Positions 16,739 to 25,614 are shown, counted from the stretch's first letter. The stretch is DNA of 30,004 nucleotides from CAZRIE01 sp964600075 (GCA_964600075.1 CAZRIE010000049.1:1-30004); one strand, 5' to 3'. Program-made: numbers and translations. The notes: generated by a model from the letters alone, not told the origin.

Positions 16739-17197
16739 TTATTCAATGCCTACATAAATTTCTACTTTAGCCTTTGTGGGGTCTCGCCCTTTTTCTCCAT
16801 AGACTTCAAAATCGCCTATGTATTTTCGGTCCAGGTTTTCATTCCAAATTTTCACCCATGTATCATAGACCACGTGATCGGCTAAGTTGCCCTTTGCCGT
16901 AAAGTGAGCATAGGTCGCCGAATCGAAAGACTTTCCGACCATGCCATCTGGAATTTCTTCCAACGACGTCACTTTGCATCCTAAAAGAGTAGTGTAGGGT
17001 TGGGTATAGTCACCTTCGTAATCGGTATACACGGAATACACATCATGGTCTACTTTATTCGGAATCTGGCCCATAACATTTTCTGACATAAACTTTTGCC
17101 AAAGTGCGCCGATGTCATGTGCCGATTGTCCGTCTTTGTTCGTTGTTTGAATTGTGATACCAATAATGTGTAGCTCCTCTAAGTTTACTGTCTTCAT
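16739..17197 (-). CDS. GyrI-like effector-binding domain protein
   Basis: This 152-residue single-domain protein matches the GyrI-like/AraC effector-binding fold: LHIIGITIQTTN, IGALWQKFMSENV, VYSVYTDYEGDYTQPYTTLLGCKV, then YAHFTAKGNLADHVVYDTWVKIWNE and a final acidic DFEVYGEKG strand. Stand-alone members bind small hydrophobic ligands or act as hydrolases or regulators. No DNA-binding domain is fused here. It lies 43 bases downstream of the YafY-type regulator and 6 bases upstream of the DUF1801 gene, which suggests a small regulatory operon. Confidence 0.87.
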   Translation of the reverse strand: MKTVNLEELHIIGITIQTTNKDGQSAHDIGALWQKFMSENVMGQIPNKVDHDVYSVYTDYEGDYTQPYTTLLGCKVTSLEEIPDGMVGKSFDSATYAHFTAKGNLADHVVYDTWVKIWNENLDRKYIGDFEVYGEKGRDPTKAKVEIYVGIE

Positions 17198-17240
17198 ATT
17201 GAATGTGCTTTTTATGATTTACAGCAAAAATAGAACGGTC

Positions 17241-17969
17241 TTATGTCAAAGGTGTGTCAGGGGTATCCGCATATTTTTCGCGACATAGCTCAAAATACTT
17301 TTCGAGAGTCATATTGTGCGGTTCAAACGTCTCATTTTGAACCGTTAATTTTTGAATAGTGTCAATGCGAAACGCCCGAAAGTTATTGCGCAATCTACAA
17401 AAAGCGATTAGAAGCCAATTCTCTTGAGTACTGTAAATTGCAAAAGGTTCGATGGTACGTTCTGTACGTTTCTTCTGCAAGGATTGATATACAATTTTGA
17501 TCAGTTTGAAATCTGTGATGGCCGTTTGAATGGCCATCAGATAATTACTCGATTTATCGTTATCATCGTTCACCCGAAATTGTATGCGTTGTGTGAGTAA
17601 GTCCGTTTTTTCTTTTTGAGAAGACTTTAGTACGGACTTTATTTTCGTGATTGCATTGCTATAATTTTCTATAAAGGATGCATCCTTATTCCTTAAAATC
17701 AGTTGCTCGGCGGTAATCAACGCATTGGCTTCATTTTCCGTAAACATTATGGGTGGAAGCTGGTAGCCCTCCATCAAAGAATAGCCTTTTCCTTCTTCAG
17801 TGACAATCGGTATACCTGATTTCTCCAAGGTCCTGATGTCCCGATAAATTGTTCGGATACTTACTTTATATTTTTCGGAAAGGGATGTTGCGGTAAGTAG
17901 TTTTTTCGATTGTAATTGGGTTACAATAGCCGTTAATCTAGCAAGTCTTGGTTTTTCTTTTTCGGGCAT
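17241..17969 (-). CDS. YafY-type transcriptional regulator, HTH plus WYL
   Basis: This 242-residue DNA-binding protein has an N-terminal winged helix (RLTAIVTQLQSKKLLTATSLSEKYKVSIRTIYRDIRTLEKSGIPI, about residues 9-53) and a C-terminal WYL domain (about 140-220). The WYL signature is changed: IYSTQENWLLIAFCRLRNNFRAFRIDTI keeps the FRxFRIDRI-like core, with W-L-L in place of W-Y-L. WYL regulators sense ligands, often nucleic acid or small molecules. It follows the sialidase by 37 bases and precedes the GyrI-like gene, which it may regulate (inference). Confidence 0.88.
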   Translation of the reverse strand: MPEKEKPRLARLTAIVTQLQSKKLLTATSLSEKYKVSIRTIYRDIRTLEKSGIPIVTEEGKGYSLMEGYQLPPIMFTENEANALITAEQLILRNKDASFIENYSNAITKIKSVLKSSQKEKTDLLTQRIQFRVNDDNDKSSNYLMAIQTAITDFKLIKIVYQSLQKKRTERTIEPFAIYSTQENWLLIAFCRLRNNFRAFRIDTIQKLTVQNETFEPHNMTLEKYFELCREKYADTPDTPLT

Positions 17970-18006
17970 TTTTAGTGTACTTATCGCTTCCTCGGTCGTT
18001 CGTTGA

Positions 18007-19203
18007 TTACGGATTAGTGGGAGCAGGTGGTATCAGAGAACCCGGTGAAAATAATTCATCTGGATTAAAAGATGCAAATACCATTTTATCGTATGGGTTT
18101 TTCCCCCCAGATTCAAAGAATATTCCAACATTTCCATTTGGTAATTTGGTTAAACAAGAATATGCCGATGGTCCGGAATATATGAGTTTGGAATTTGACC
18201 AAGTCTTACATTCATCAAAACTCGCCTTAATGGTCATATGCGTTCTATTGTAAGGAACCGAAGGATTGGAGAAAAGATACATATTTGCTTTGTTGTATTC
18301 TCCATATTGAATAATACTACCTTGGCATATAGATTCTACCAGTTGGGGGGCATGGTGTATTTCGGACCAAGTTTCGCCACCATCGTAACTGAAAGAAGTA
18401 GCACGACTTGCCTTTTCATTGTACGAGCGCATATTCATCATCAACGTTCCATCGGTTAACTCAATAATTTGACTTTCGTTCACCTCGGGTGTAATTAGTT
18501 CACTCATTCTCCAATTAGTACCCCCATCATCACTCATTAGAACGTTACATCCATACCCGAATCCATCACGATTTGTATTTTCAGGATCATCAAAACTGTT
18601 ATTACAAGGAATGACGAGCCGATTCTTATATTTTTCCGACTTCAACTGAATGCCCACACCCGGTCCGGTAGCGTACCATCCCCATTCTTCATTTTTACCT
18701 GATTCCGATAAATCCTTTGGTGGTGACCAAGTTAATCCATCATCATCTGAGTACGTCATATAGGGTACACGGGTGTTTTTACTTGTCTTTCTGATGATAT
18801 CAGCTTCATGATCGGTTCCTGAATTCCAAGTCATAAACAGCAGTATTCGACCTGTATTTTGGTCTATAACGGGACAAGGGTTTCCACATGTGTTATTAGA
18901 GTCATTCCATACAACAATTTGCTCCTCCCACGTATTTCCGTTATCTGATGAGCGTTTCAGTAAAATATCTATGTTGCCGGAATCTCCTTTTTCCCGACCT
19001 TCCGAAAAAGCGAGTAAAGTGTTTTGTTTTGTAACAATAATTGAAGGAATGCGATAATTGTTATGACTCGTATCTTTCTTGCTCCAAAGTACTTTTAGCA
19101 AGACCGGGTTTTCGCCCCTAGTTGATGTTTTACAGGAAGTAACTAGAATAACAATGAAGAAAAGTACACCTATCGCTTTCAAAAGGTTATTATGTTTTAT
19201 CAT
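18007..19203 (-). CDS. Exo-alpha-sialidase lipoprotein, GH33-like
   Basis: This 398-residue protein has a lipoprotein signal (FFIVILVTSC, lipid-modified C24) and a six-bladed sialidase fold. Four Asp boxes are clear: SSDNGNTW (85-92), SDDDGLTW (152-159), SDDGGTNW (224-231) and SYDGGETW (272-279). A degenerate fifth lies at 328-335. Expected catalytic residues are visible: RIP arginine R51, acid/base D75 or D79 in KGDSGNIDI, E243 in VNESQIIEL, arginines R259 and R320, and nucleophile Y347. It should release terminal sialic acids or related nonulosonates outside the cell or in the periplasm. No transporter, SusCD pair or nan catabolic gene is near, so the substrate may be another nonulosonic acid. 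Confidence 0.88.
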   Translation of the reverse strand: MIKHNNLLKAIGVLFFIVILVTSCKTSTRGENPVLLKVLWSKKDTSHNNYRIPSIIVTKQNTLLAFSEGREKGDSGNIDILLKRSSDNGNTWEEQIVVWNDSNNTCGNPCPVIDQNTGRILLFMTWNSGTDHEADIIRKTSKNTRVPYMTYSDDDGLTWSPPKDLSESGKNEEWGWYATGPGVGIQLKSEKYKNRLVIPCNNSFDDPENTNRDGFGYGCNVLMSDDGGTNWRMSELITPEVNESQIIELTDGTLMMNMRSYNEKASRATSFSYDGGETWSEIHHAPQLVESICQGSIIQYGEYNKANMYLFSNPSVPYNRTHMTIKASFDECKTWSNSKLIYSGPSAYSCLTKLPNGNVGIFFESGGKNPYDKMVFASFNPDELFSPGSLIPPAPTNP

Positions 19204-19365
19204 ATGAAATACAACTGATTATATAAACAACTTATCTTGAGTTTTTCTTTTACCGGCGATATTCACATTTCGCACCCTAATTTTGTCTTTTTCTTGGACC
19301 GTAACTAAGGCTATGCTACTCAAAAAAGTCTTCATTAGGGCACAAAATTCGAAAATCTCGGTTCC

Positions 19366-19387
19366 AAACAAAAACTCAAGACGAGTT
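19366..19387 (-). terminator. Weak terminator after the DUF2339-DUF3999 pair
   Basis: AACTC (19373-19377) and GAGTT (19383-19387) form a 5-bp stem with a 5-base loop, followed on the minus strand by TTTTGTTT. It lies 84 bases past the DUF3999 stop codon. The stem is short. The remaining 19204-19471 interval (268 bases upstream of the sialidase) shows nothing else I can name. Confidence 0.35.
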
Positions 19388-19471
19388 CTAAACCAAAAAT
19401 AGCGCTTTATCTCATAAATTTTCTGGATAAGTCATTTTAGACTGAAGAAGGTTTTTAAACCCATAAGAAAT

Positions 19472-20695
19472 TCACCGCTTCCCCATCATCCTGACCGTAA
19501 ACCACCCCAACACTAAAATTACTAGTCCCATCACCCCCCAAAGCCAAAGCTTGTTTTCAAAAAGTGGAGAGCCGGTTTGGGCCGCTTTTTTTGGGATTTC
19601 CTGCACATCGCGCAAAGTCAACCTGGAAAGGTTATCAGGAATTTTAGTTGCCGCCTGAACAATATCGTAGTAAGGCTTTTTTGTTTGGTCGTTTCCGTAA
19701 GTCAGATAATAGGTGGCCGGCTCCGAAAAGCGGGCGACCAACTCGTGGATATATCCTTTGGCTTTGGCACTTTCAATTTGTAACGGTCGGTTGTCGTAAT
19801 TTTCAATGATTACCCGCAGTTTTTGGGCCAAGGTCGTTTCGAATTGAAAACCCTTCTTTGCGATGGAGGTCAATGTGCCTGAAGCTAGGTTGGCATAGCT
19901 GTATTTCCAACCTTTCTCCGTTTCCACACTATCGGAAACATATTGGATCGAAATGGGCCGGTAATAATCGATTTCATTTGAAACGTTCAGTTTCAAATGA
20001 CTCAGCGGCAAGCGTTGTTTGAGGTCGATATCGAGAATCGTGTTTTTAGCTACTTGCTCGATATTCATAAATGTAATCGGAAAATCGCTGTAATTGGTAT
20101 TCGTTCTTCCATCAAAACTTAGCTTGGCCGATAGCAGCTCGGGCTTTTCACCACTTTTTACGAGCAAACGGTAATAGCGATACTTCGTAGCGGGAAAGTT
20201 CAGAGCGCTAAACGTATAATCTGTTTGGTCGGTTTTGATCGAGAGTATCCGATAATCATCTAAAATAGTGAACCATTCTTGTTGGTCTTGGCTTCCTTCT
20301 AATACAATACGCCAATCAAAGTTTTGATTATTGAAATCAAGTTGTATCTCGTTGATGGCTTCCGTTGTGGGAATTTCATAGGTAAAGTAATGTCCACTGG
20401 AATTCGAAGCTGTATTAAGCAGAGCGAAGTTCACTCTTCGTTGTATCCTTTTCCCTGAAGCGACCTTTAGAATATATGGAGCTTCTAGCGTGTCGTTTTC
20501 CGTTACCCCAAAAATTCGAATATCCGATAGGTCGAAAGCTATATTCGCAAATACCGAATTGGGCAGCTCAATGCTGTGCCATTGGCCTGAGATTCCTTTT
20601 AATTCCTGTTTATACTCATAGGTGTCCAATTGAGCGAACGCCATCGAACAGCTGAGCCATCCTATGAAACATAAGAAATAATTTTTCATCCTCAT
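19472..20695 (-). CDS. DUF3999 domain protein
   Basis: This 407-residue protein has a signal peptide (MRMKNYFLCFIGWLSCSMAFAQ), a large beta-rich periplasmic region, and a single C-terminal membrane anchor (LWGVMGLVILVLGWFTVRMM). F5/8-type-like strand patterns such as WRIVLEGSQDQQEWFTILDD and YRYYRLLVKSGE lie in the middle. The membrane anchor is followed by a short basic tail. DUF3999 proteins are known as genomic partners of DUF2339 membrane proteins, and here the DUF2339 gene lies immediately upstream, 76 bases away. Function is not known; the discoidin-like strands hint at carbohydrate contact (inference). A second Met at residue 3 could also be the start. Confidence 0.82.
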   Translation of the reverse strand: MRMKNYFLCFIGWLSCSMAFAQLDTYEYKQELKGISGQWHSIELPNSVFANIAFDLSDIRIFGVTENDTLEAPYILKVASGKRIQRRVNFALLNTASNSSGHYFTYEIPTTEAINEIQLDFNNQNFDWRIVLEGSQDQQEWFTILDDYRILSIKTDQTDYTFSALNFPATKYRYYRLLVKSGEKPELLSAKLSFDGRTNTNYSDFPITFMNIEQVAKNTILDIDLKQRLPLSHLKLNVSNEIDYYRPISIQYVSDSVETEKGWKYSYANLASGTLTSIAKKGFQFETTLAQKLRVIIENYDNRPLQIESAKAKGYIHELVARFSEPATYYLTYGNDQTKKPYYDIVQAATKIPDNLSRLTLRDVQEIPKKAAQTGSPLFENKLWLWGVMGLVILVLGWFTVRMMGKR

Positions 20696-20771
20696 TAATT
20701 TAACTACCTAAGGGAATCTCTTGATTTAAACTTTGTACCTCTAACCTCGTATCTTCCTTTTTTTCTTCTGT

Positions 20772-23156
20772 CTAGTCCTCTGTTTCTGCCTTATCCTCGT
20801 CGATTACATTTTTGTATTTGTTATAGAGGAAGGAAATAATTAGTAGCAGCACTCCTAGCGACACAAATACGATGGTCTTCGAAATCGTGTTGAGCGATGC
20901 AATGTCGTAGAAAAACAGTTTGAGCAGGGTAACACCGAATAATGCAATGGCGCCAATACGTAGGTATTTTTTCTGCTTCCAAATGCCCAAACATATTAGT
21001 AAGAGGGAATAAACTCCCCAAAGGATGCTTAGGCCCAGTTTATAGGTCTGGTTCGAACCGGCGATATCCATCCAATTCAATAGTTCGCTACTCAATATCC
21101 AAAGAATAGAAACATGCAATAAGATTTCAAAGGGAATCTTGAAATCAATTTTCATAAATTCTCGTTGCCCCAATTTACGGATAGCGAACAATAACAGTGC
21201 AAAGAAAGCAAAAGCCACATAGCGCATACCGACATTTATAAATCCGATTTCGTAGTATTCTGAAACCGCTCGGTCGAGATAACTTTCTCGAAGTTCACTT
21301 AGCATATAGAGCCCTCCCGTCAAGAAAAGTACGCATGCTAACAGTCCAAGAGACATTGTGATGACCCCCAACACGCGATTCTTTAATTTTTTGTTGTTTA
21401 CAAAGACCAATACCGATAAAAAAAGAAAGGTATAGTTGAGCAGCCAAATAGTACCGAAATCTTTAAGGTCATAATTGTATTCTGAATACCCATAATCACC
21501 TTGCGACTTCACGGCAACTTCAGAATCTAGATACAACCCTTGCCAGTACTGTTCGATTTCTAAATAAAAAGAGGCGTACAACACACATAATAGGATAGCT
21601 GGAATACCGAAAGACATGATTTTTGCGAATGCATTCGAAGAGGTCTCATCAGATGACCTTACCGTTTTTTGGTTTACCCAATTGATGAATGCAAAAGCAC
21701 CCAGAAAAAGTACAGAAGTAAGAAAATAACTGTTGATAATAGTCTTGAGATTTGTTTCGTCACCGAAATAGTCACCGTAGCCTATGCTCCAATCATGCGT
21801 TAAACTCAATAGGCCCAATACCATTAGGGGATAGGATAGGTATTCGTAGAAGGACACATTTTTGGTGCGCCCAATCCAGAATAACAGTGCTGCTTCTAAG
21901 GCCCATAAAAGGGTAACCCAATTGCCATCGAGTTGCACAGGTATGGCAATGGTGATAAATATCAAGACTAAACCCGAAACCAGGTAAAAAAGGTTGCGAT
22001 CAGCCAGTTTTTTCTTAAAGAGAATAGCACTTACTATAAAATGAATGATGGCATTCGCTAAGGTAAAAACACCCAAAAGTTCTTTTCCAGTTTCATGATT
22101 TTCCAAAAGGCCATAGCCCAAGCCATAGAAAATAAAGGAATTCAGAACTAGTAACACTACATCCGATTTCAAGAATTTTTCTGATTGGATGAGCTTGTAA
22201 GCCAAAAAAGTAGTGTAGAAAATAACAAAGAACACAGTGATGAAAACAAAGGCCATGGTAAAATGCTCGTCGCTTTCATACGATATAGCAGCCCAAGAAC
22301 CGTAGATGAGCCATGTGAATAAAAACGAAGAATAGAAAAGTGGTTTCCAATACTTCTTAAGGGAAATCACTAAAATACCAACATTAATAATCGCCATATA
22401 ACCAAAAAGCACGGCGACATTGCCCGAATCGTTACTCAATAAAAACGGCACTGCATAGGCACCTACCAATCCGATATGGGCAATTACCTGTTTGTTGTAG
22501 TTCAATGCCGCTACCACCCCGAACACGGTAAAGACCAGCATTAAAGCAAAGGCCATTAGCTGTGGAAAAAGGCCGTAAAAACTATAGGCAGCAAAGGTGA
22601 TAAAATAGAGTATGGCAATAGCGCCACTTACGAGAACGGCACTGTAATTTTCGTATTTCGCCTTCAGTTTTATACCAAAACCTAAGAGTCCCAGTCCGGC
22701 CAAATAGCCCAGAATAATCCTAGTCAGGGGACTGATCAAATTATTCTCGATAGAATATTTTGCACCTATCGCCACACCGATAATGGTGATGACGATACCG
22801 ATTTTATTGATGAGGTTCTCACCAATAAATTTTTCGAGGTTCGATTTGCCCTTTGGTTTTCGAACTTTGGGTGCTGCGGTCTGTTGTTGTGGTGGTTGTG
22901 GGACCACAATTGGTTCTGGCGCAGTTTCTTTTTTAGCTTCTTCAGTAGGTTGCTGAATACTATCGGTTTCTTTTTTTACTTCTAAAACTGTCTCGGTCTT
23001 GATTTCCGTTTTGGAAATTTCATCGGGGCGTAGTTGTTTTACGTCCTCGATTTCTTTGTATAGACCCATCAATTCTTTGGCAAAACTTTCTTGTTTGCTA
23101 AGCAGAATCTCGAGTTTTTGGTTTAACTCATCAATACGGTCTTGATGGTTTGGCAT
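20772..23156 (-). CDS. DUF2339 polytopic membrane protein
   Basis: From the Met at 23156 this is 794 residues. A coiled-coil N-terminus (DRIDELNQKLEILLSKQESF) leads into a Pro/Glu/Lys-rich linker (to about residue 105). NLEKFIGENLINKIGIVITIIG then begins a run of 20 or more hydrophobic helices, the DUF2339 pattern. The open frame continues upstream to a Met at 23300, but those 48 residues look non-coding and the coiled coil starts naturally at 23156. The role of DUF2339 proteins is unknown; they pair with DUF3999 proteins, as here. The gene lies downstream of the serine hydrolase gene on the same strand. Confidence 0.83.
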   Translation of the reverse strand: MPNHQDRIDELNQKLEILLSKQESFAKELMGLYKEIEDVKQLRPDEISKTEIKTETVLEVKKETDSIQQPTEEAKKETAPEPIVVPQPPQQQTAAPKVRKPKGKSNLEKFIGENLINKIGIVITIIGVAIGAKYSIENNLISPLTRIILGYLAGLGLLGFGIKLKAKYENYSAVLVSGAIAILYFITFAAYSFYGLFPQLMAFALMLVFTVFGVVAALNYNKQVIAHIGLVGAYAVPFLLSNDSGNVAVLFGYMAIINVGILVISLKKYWKPLFYSSFLFTWLIYGSWAAISYESDEHFTMAFVFITVFFVIFYTTFLAYKLIQSEKFLKSDVVLLVLNSFIFYGLGYGLLENHETGKELLGVFTLANAIIHFIVSAILFKKKLADRNLFYLVSGLVLIFITIAIPVQLDGNWVTLLWALEAALLFWIGRTKNVSFYEYLSYPLMVLGLLSLTHDWSIGYGDYFGDETNLKTIINSYFLTSVLFLGAFAFINWVNQKTVRSSDETSSNAFAKIMSFGIPAILLCVLYASFYLEIEQYWQGLYLDSEVAVKSQGDYGYSEYNYDLKDFGTIWLLNYTFLFLSVLVFVNNKKLKNRVLGVITMSLGLLACVLFLTGGLYMLSELRESYLDRAVSEYYEIGFINVGMRYVAFAFFALLLFAIRKLGQREFMKIDFKIPFEILLHVSILWILSSELLNWMDIAGSNQTYKLGLSILWGVYSLLLICLGIWKQKKYLRIGAIALFGVTLLKLFFYDIASLNTISKTIVFVSLGVLLLIISFLYNKYKNVIDEDKAETED

Positions 23157-23369
23157 ACGTAGCTGTTTAGAAATACTAGGACAACGCTCTTCAAAAGTTG
23201 ACCGAATTATCTTAAATAACGTATAAATAGAGCTTTTATTGGTCGAGAGATCAGGTTTTGAATTGGGGAAAATGCGGAAGATACCGGATAGATCGTGCAT
23301 AAATAATTCACGCCCGCGATCAAAAACTTTGATTTTCAGTGAAACAAAATTTTCAATCTGATTTTTTTT

Positions 23370-23399
23370 GGTAATGGTAATGGTAATGGCAATGGCATT
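23370..23399. repeat. Short hexanucleotide tandem repeat beside a T8 run
   Basis: Three exact GGTAAT units (23370-23387) are followed by the variants GGCAAT and GGCATT. A run of eight T residues (23362-23369) directly precedes them. The repeat lies between the serine hydrolase and DUF2339 genes, 214 bases upstream of the preferred DUF2339 start. Such tracts can change length by slippage, so a regulatory effect is possible but not shown. Confidence 0.6.
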
Positions 23400-23423
23400 G
23401 AAATTGAACTTTTACATGTTACA

Positions 23424-24560
23424 TCACTTTTTACGATTAAGCTCATAGGCATACAATTGCCTCCCCAATTCCGCTAAAAAGGGAATTCCAATTTCATCAT
23501 ATACATAAGTGTCATCATTAAAAATATCATTTTCATTGACTAAAATGGTGGCTGTCAAAAGAAATTCCACACTATTTTCAGTATCGGTTATATAGGCACA
23601 GTCCGTAAGTGTGCCGTATGCAAAACCCACTTTATTATAGATTCTAATGTTTTTTGGAATGTCATCTTTAGTATCGCCGAACATAAAGAACTTGCAATAA
23701 CTATCATAATATTCCACGGCGTCATAACCCACTGTTTTAGGCAAAGTGTGCATGGCGGCCAACAGATATTCTCTTTGCTCTTTAGAAAGATCGAACTGCT
23801 GGTTTTTGGGATATTTTTCTGGAAAAACAACTCTTTTCAAGAGCCCATGCTGAGTTGGCAAAGGGTAATAGTTCTTTAAACTAAAGTCAAAAGGTTCATT
23901 TACTAGTACTTCCTGCTCATAAAATCCTGTTCCTTTTTTTATTAAGTTCAGTTCAAGGGCTTCTGGGAAAGTGTTCGCCGTACCCTCAAAAATAGAAGTG
24001 GTACTATCGTTCTGATAAATAATTAGAGGTTTGGTAGCTAGATCGTCGGAATGATAGCCTAATCGATGTGCAATGCGAACGGGAACGATTCCTTTTTCCC
24101 GTAAAGAGGTGTTTATAGCATCTTGCCCCAGAAACTCTACCAAACGGTTATTGGCAACGTTGTCGCTGACCGAAAAGATTTCTGAAATTGCTTTGGCGAA
24201 CGTAGTCTCCACCGAATCTCCTTCTACATAAAAACGCGTATGCATATCGAGTGTATCGATTTGATTGAGCTTTTCAAGGGCTAAAACCGCGGTCGGGAAT
24301 TTTACCGTACTCGCTGGATAGAAATAATTTTCGGCGTCGACCTGAAAATCATAATCTGTAAAAATGACGCTGTCGTTTACACGGTCGATTTGAGTGTAGC
24401 GTATTTGAACTTCATATTGCACAACACTATCCATAACCCGTTTGATTTTTGTGTTTTCGGAAGCCAATACAAAATTGAGCGGATCGATGACCTGATTGGT
24501 AGTCACACACGAGGCCATGAGAAATATTCCGAGAAAAATGAGAAAGACATTTTTAAGCAT
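23424..24560 (-). CDS. Serine hydrolase lipoprotein, class A beta-lactamase/PBP fold
   Basis: This 378-residue protein has a lipobox (LMASC, lipid-modified C18) and the three active-site motifs of penicillin-interacting serine enzymes: STVK (S84-K87), SDN (132-134) and KVG (310-312, in the KTG position). These place it in the beta-lactamase class A / D,D-peptidase fold, acting in the periplasm. I cannot find a class A omega-loop ExxLN glutamate, and the region between SDN and KVG is longer than in true beta-lactamases. A peptidoglycan-related hydrolase is therefore more likely than a resistance enzyme (inference). It is the first gene upstream of DUF2339 and DUF3999 on the same strand. Confidence 0.82.
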   Translation of the reverse strand: MLKNVFLIFLGIFLMASCVTTNQVIDPLNFVLASENTKIKRVMDSVVQYEVQIRYTQIDRVNDSVIFTDYDFQVDAENYFYPASTVKFPTAVLALEKLNQIDTLDMHTRFYVEGDSVETTFAKAISEIFSVSDNVANNRLVEFLGQDAINTSLREKGIVPVRIAHRLGYHSDDLATKPLIIYQNDSTTSIFEGTANTFPEALELNLIKKGTGFYEQEVLVNEPFDFSLKNYYPLPTQHGLLKRVVFPEKYPKNQQFDLSKEQREYLLAAMHTLPKTVGYDAVEYYDSYCKFFMFGDTKDDIPKNIRIYNKVGFAYGTLTDCAYITDTENSVEFLLTATILVNENDIFNDDTYVYDEIGIPFLAELGRQLYAYELNRKK

Positions 24561-24607
24561 TGGATTGGGTGGATGTACGATTTCAAAAAATTCTAATTTA
24601 GTAGTAT

Positions 24608-24877
24608 CTATGCACCTTTTTTGGAGGGATTAGCGGAGCCTTCTTCATATAGCTCCCCGCGATGTGGTTTTAACGCGTCACGAACGGGTATCATTTCAAT
24701 TTCTTCAACGACCATATAGGCTAAGCTATGCATATCGTTCACATGCTTATATCCAGTAATGTTGAGGTTAGTTTTTTCAATAGCAATAAACTCTTTCAAA
24801 TGCTTTTCGTGGTGTTCGGCGGTTTTTTCTGCGGCGGGGCCACGAAAATCCCAAATCAGTTTAATTTTTTTAGCCAT
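24608..24877 (-). CDS. Small conserved-looking hypothetical protein
   Basis: This 89-residue soluble protein (MAKKIKLIWDFRGPAAEKTAEHHEKHLKEF...) shows beta-alpha-beta alternation: KIKLIWDF strand, AEKTAEHHEKHLKEFIAIE helix, then NITGYKHVNDMHSLAYMVVEEIEMIPVRDAL. This suggests a small ferredoxin-like fold. It resembles uncharacterised flavobacterial proteins I have seen, but I cannot name a family. It lies 47 bases upstream of the serine hydrolase gene on the same strand, and just downstream of the SRPBCC pseudogene. Confidence 0.65.
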   Translation of the reverse strand: MAKKIKLIWDFRGPAAEKTAEHHEKHLKEFIAIEKTNLNITGYKHVNDMHSLAYMVVEEIEMIPVRDALKPHRGELYEEGSANPSKKGA

Positions 24878-24976
24878 GGTATTAAAGTCGTAAATTCAAG
24901 AGCAGGTTCAAATAAAGTTTATGCGTTTATTAGTTTTGGGCTTTAGTTTTTTTATCTCCTTTCTCCAGGCCAAAGT

Positions 24977-25430
24977 CTACCTCTCGGCAACGGAAATTCC
25001 GCCTTTGGCGAAAGCCTTGAAATCTTGGATATACTTTTTAGATTATTTTTTAAAGTCACCGGGCATTAAAAACCCCATTGTTTTCATCATAAAACCCAAA
25101 AACTGAAATTCTATCTCTGAAATCCATTGTATACTATGGCCATCGATATCGTTGAAATAATTCTTTTGTGCGTAGTGCATATTTTTTGCGTTTTAGGTGG
25201 CATGAAATTCATAAGGAAAATTGTTTTTGATAATCGTTTCTACTAGCAACGTATCGCGCTTTCCCATTTTATACCGTAGTTCCATTTTAGATTCTTCTTG
25301 GCCGGTTTACCCGAGATAATCTTATAATCTGTAAGTCCTTTTTGCCAATGTTTCATGTTCGCGGGCTTATCCAATTTTAGATAAATCGCTGCCGCGGTAA
25401 GTCGACCTGAACTTCCGTGGTGTATTTCAT
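24977..25430 (-). pseudogene. Broken SRPBCC-family (START-like) gene
   Basis: Translating the minus strand in shifting frames gives an almost complete protein of about 150 residues. MKYTTEVQVDLPRQRFI is followed by a frame change near 25377. Then comes KLDKPANMKHWQKGLTDYKI, and a second frame change near 25305 leads to MELRYKMGKRDTLLVETIIK. The rest runs NNFPYEFHAT, a TAA at 25193-25195, NYFNDIDGHSIQWISEIEFQ, MMKTMGFLMPGDFKK, a TAA at 25043-25045 and KYIQDFKAFAKG. This is the usual order of a flavobacterial SRPBCC ligand-binding protein. Two single-base losses and two in-frame stops make it a clear pseudogene. It is divergent from the SurA-related operon. Confidence 0.85.
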
Positions 25431-25606
25431 TATAACAAATTTTAAGTTACGGGCAACAAAATAGATATACTAAGAAAGGCACATAATATCAGCTGACTAA
25501 ACGCCTGGTCATCTTGATATTTAATTAACCTTCCCAAATGTAAATCTTGATACTAAAGTAAGGAATTATGCACATGGTCGCCAAAAATGTGTTAAGTAAT
25601 AAGTGT

Positions 25607-25614
25607 TACCTTTG
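25607..25614 (+). promoter_or_regulatory. Promoter -7 element of the SurA-MoxR operon
   Basis: TACCTTTG matches TAnnTTTG exactly. Transcription would start near 25620, about 25 bases before the ATG at 25646. This supports that start over the upstream ATG at 25568, which would lie ahead of the promoter. Confidence 0.55.

Noticed and set aside
23157..23300. N-terminal 48-residue extension of the DUF2339 protein
   Set aside because: Residues look random and the natural coiled-coil N-terminus begins at the Met at 23156.
24921..25106. A 61-codon plus-strand frame
   Set aside because: It is antisense to the SRPBCC pseudogene, whose protein text reads clearly on the other strand.
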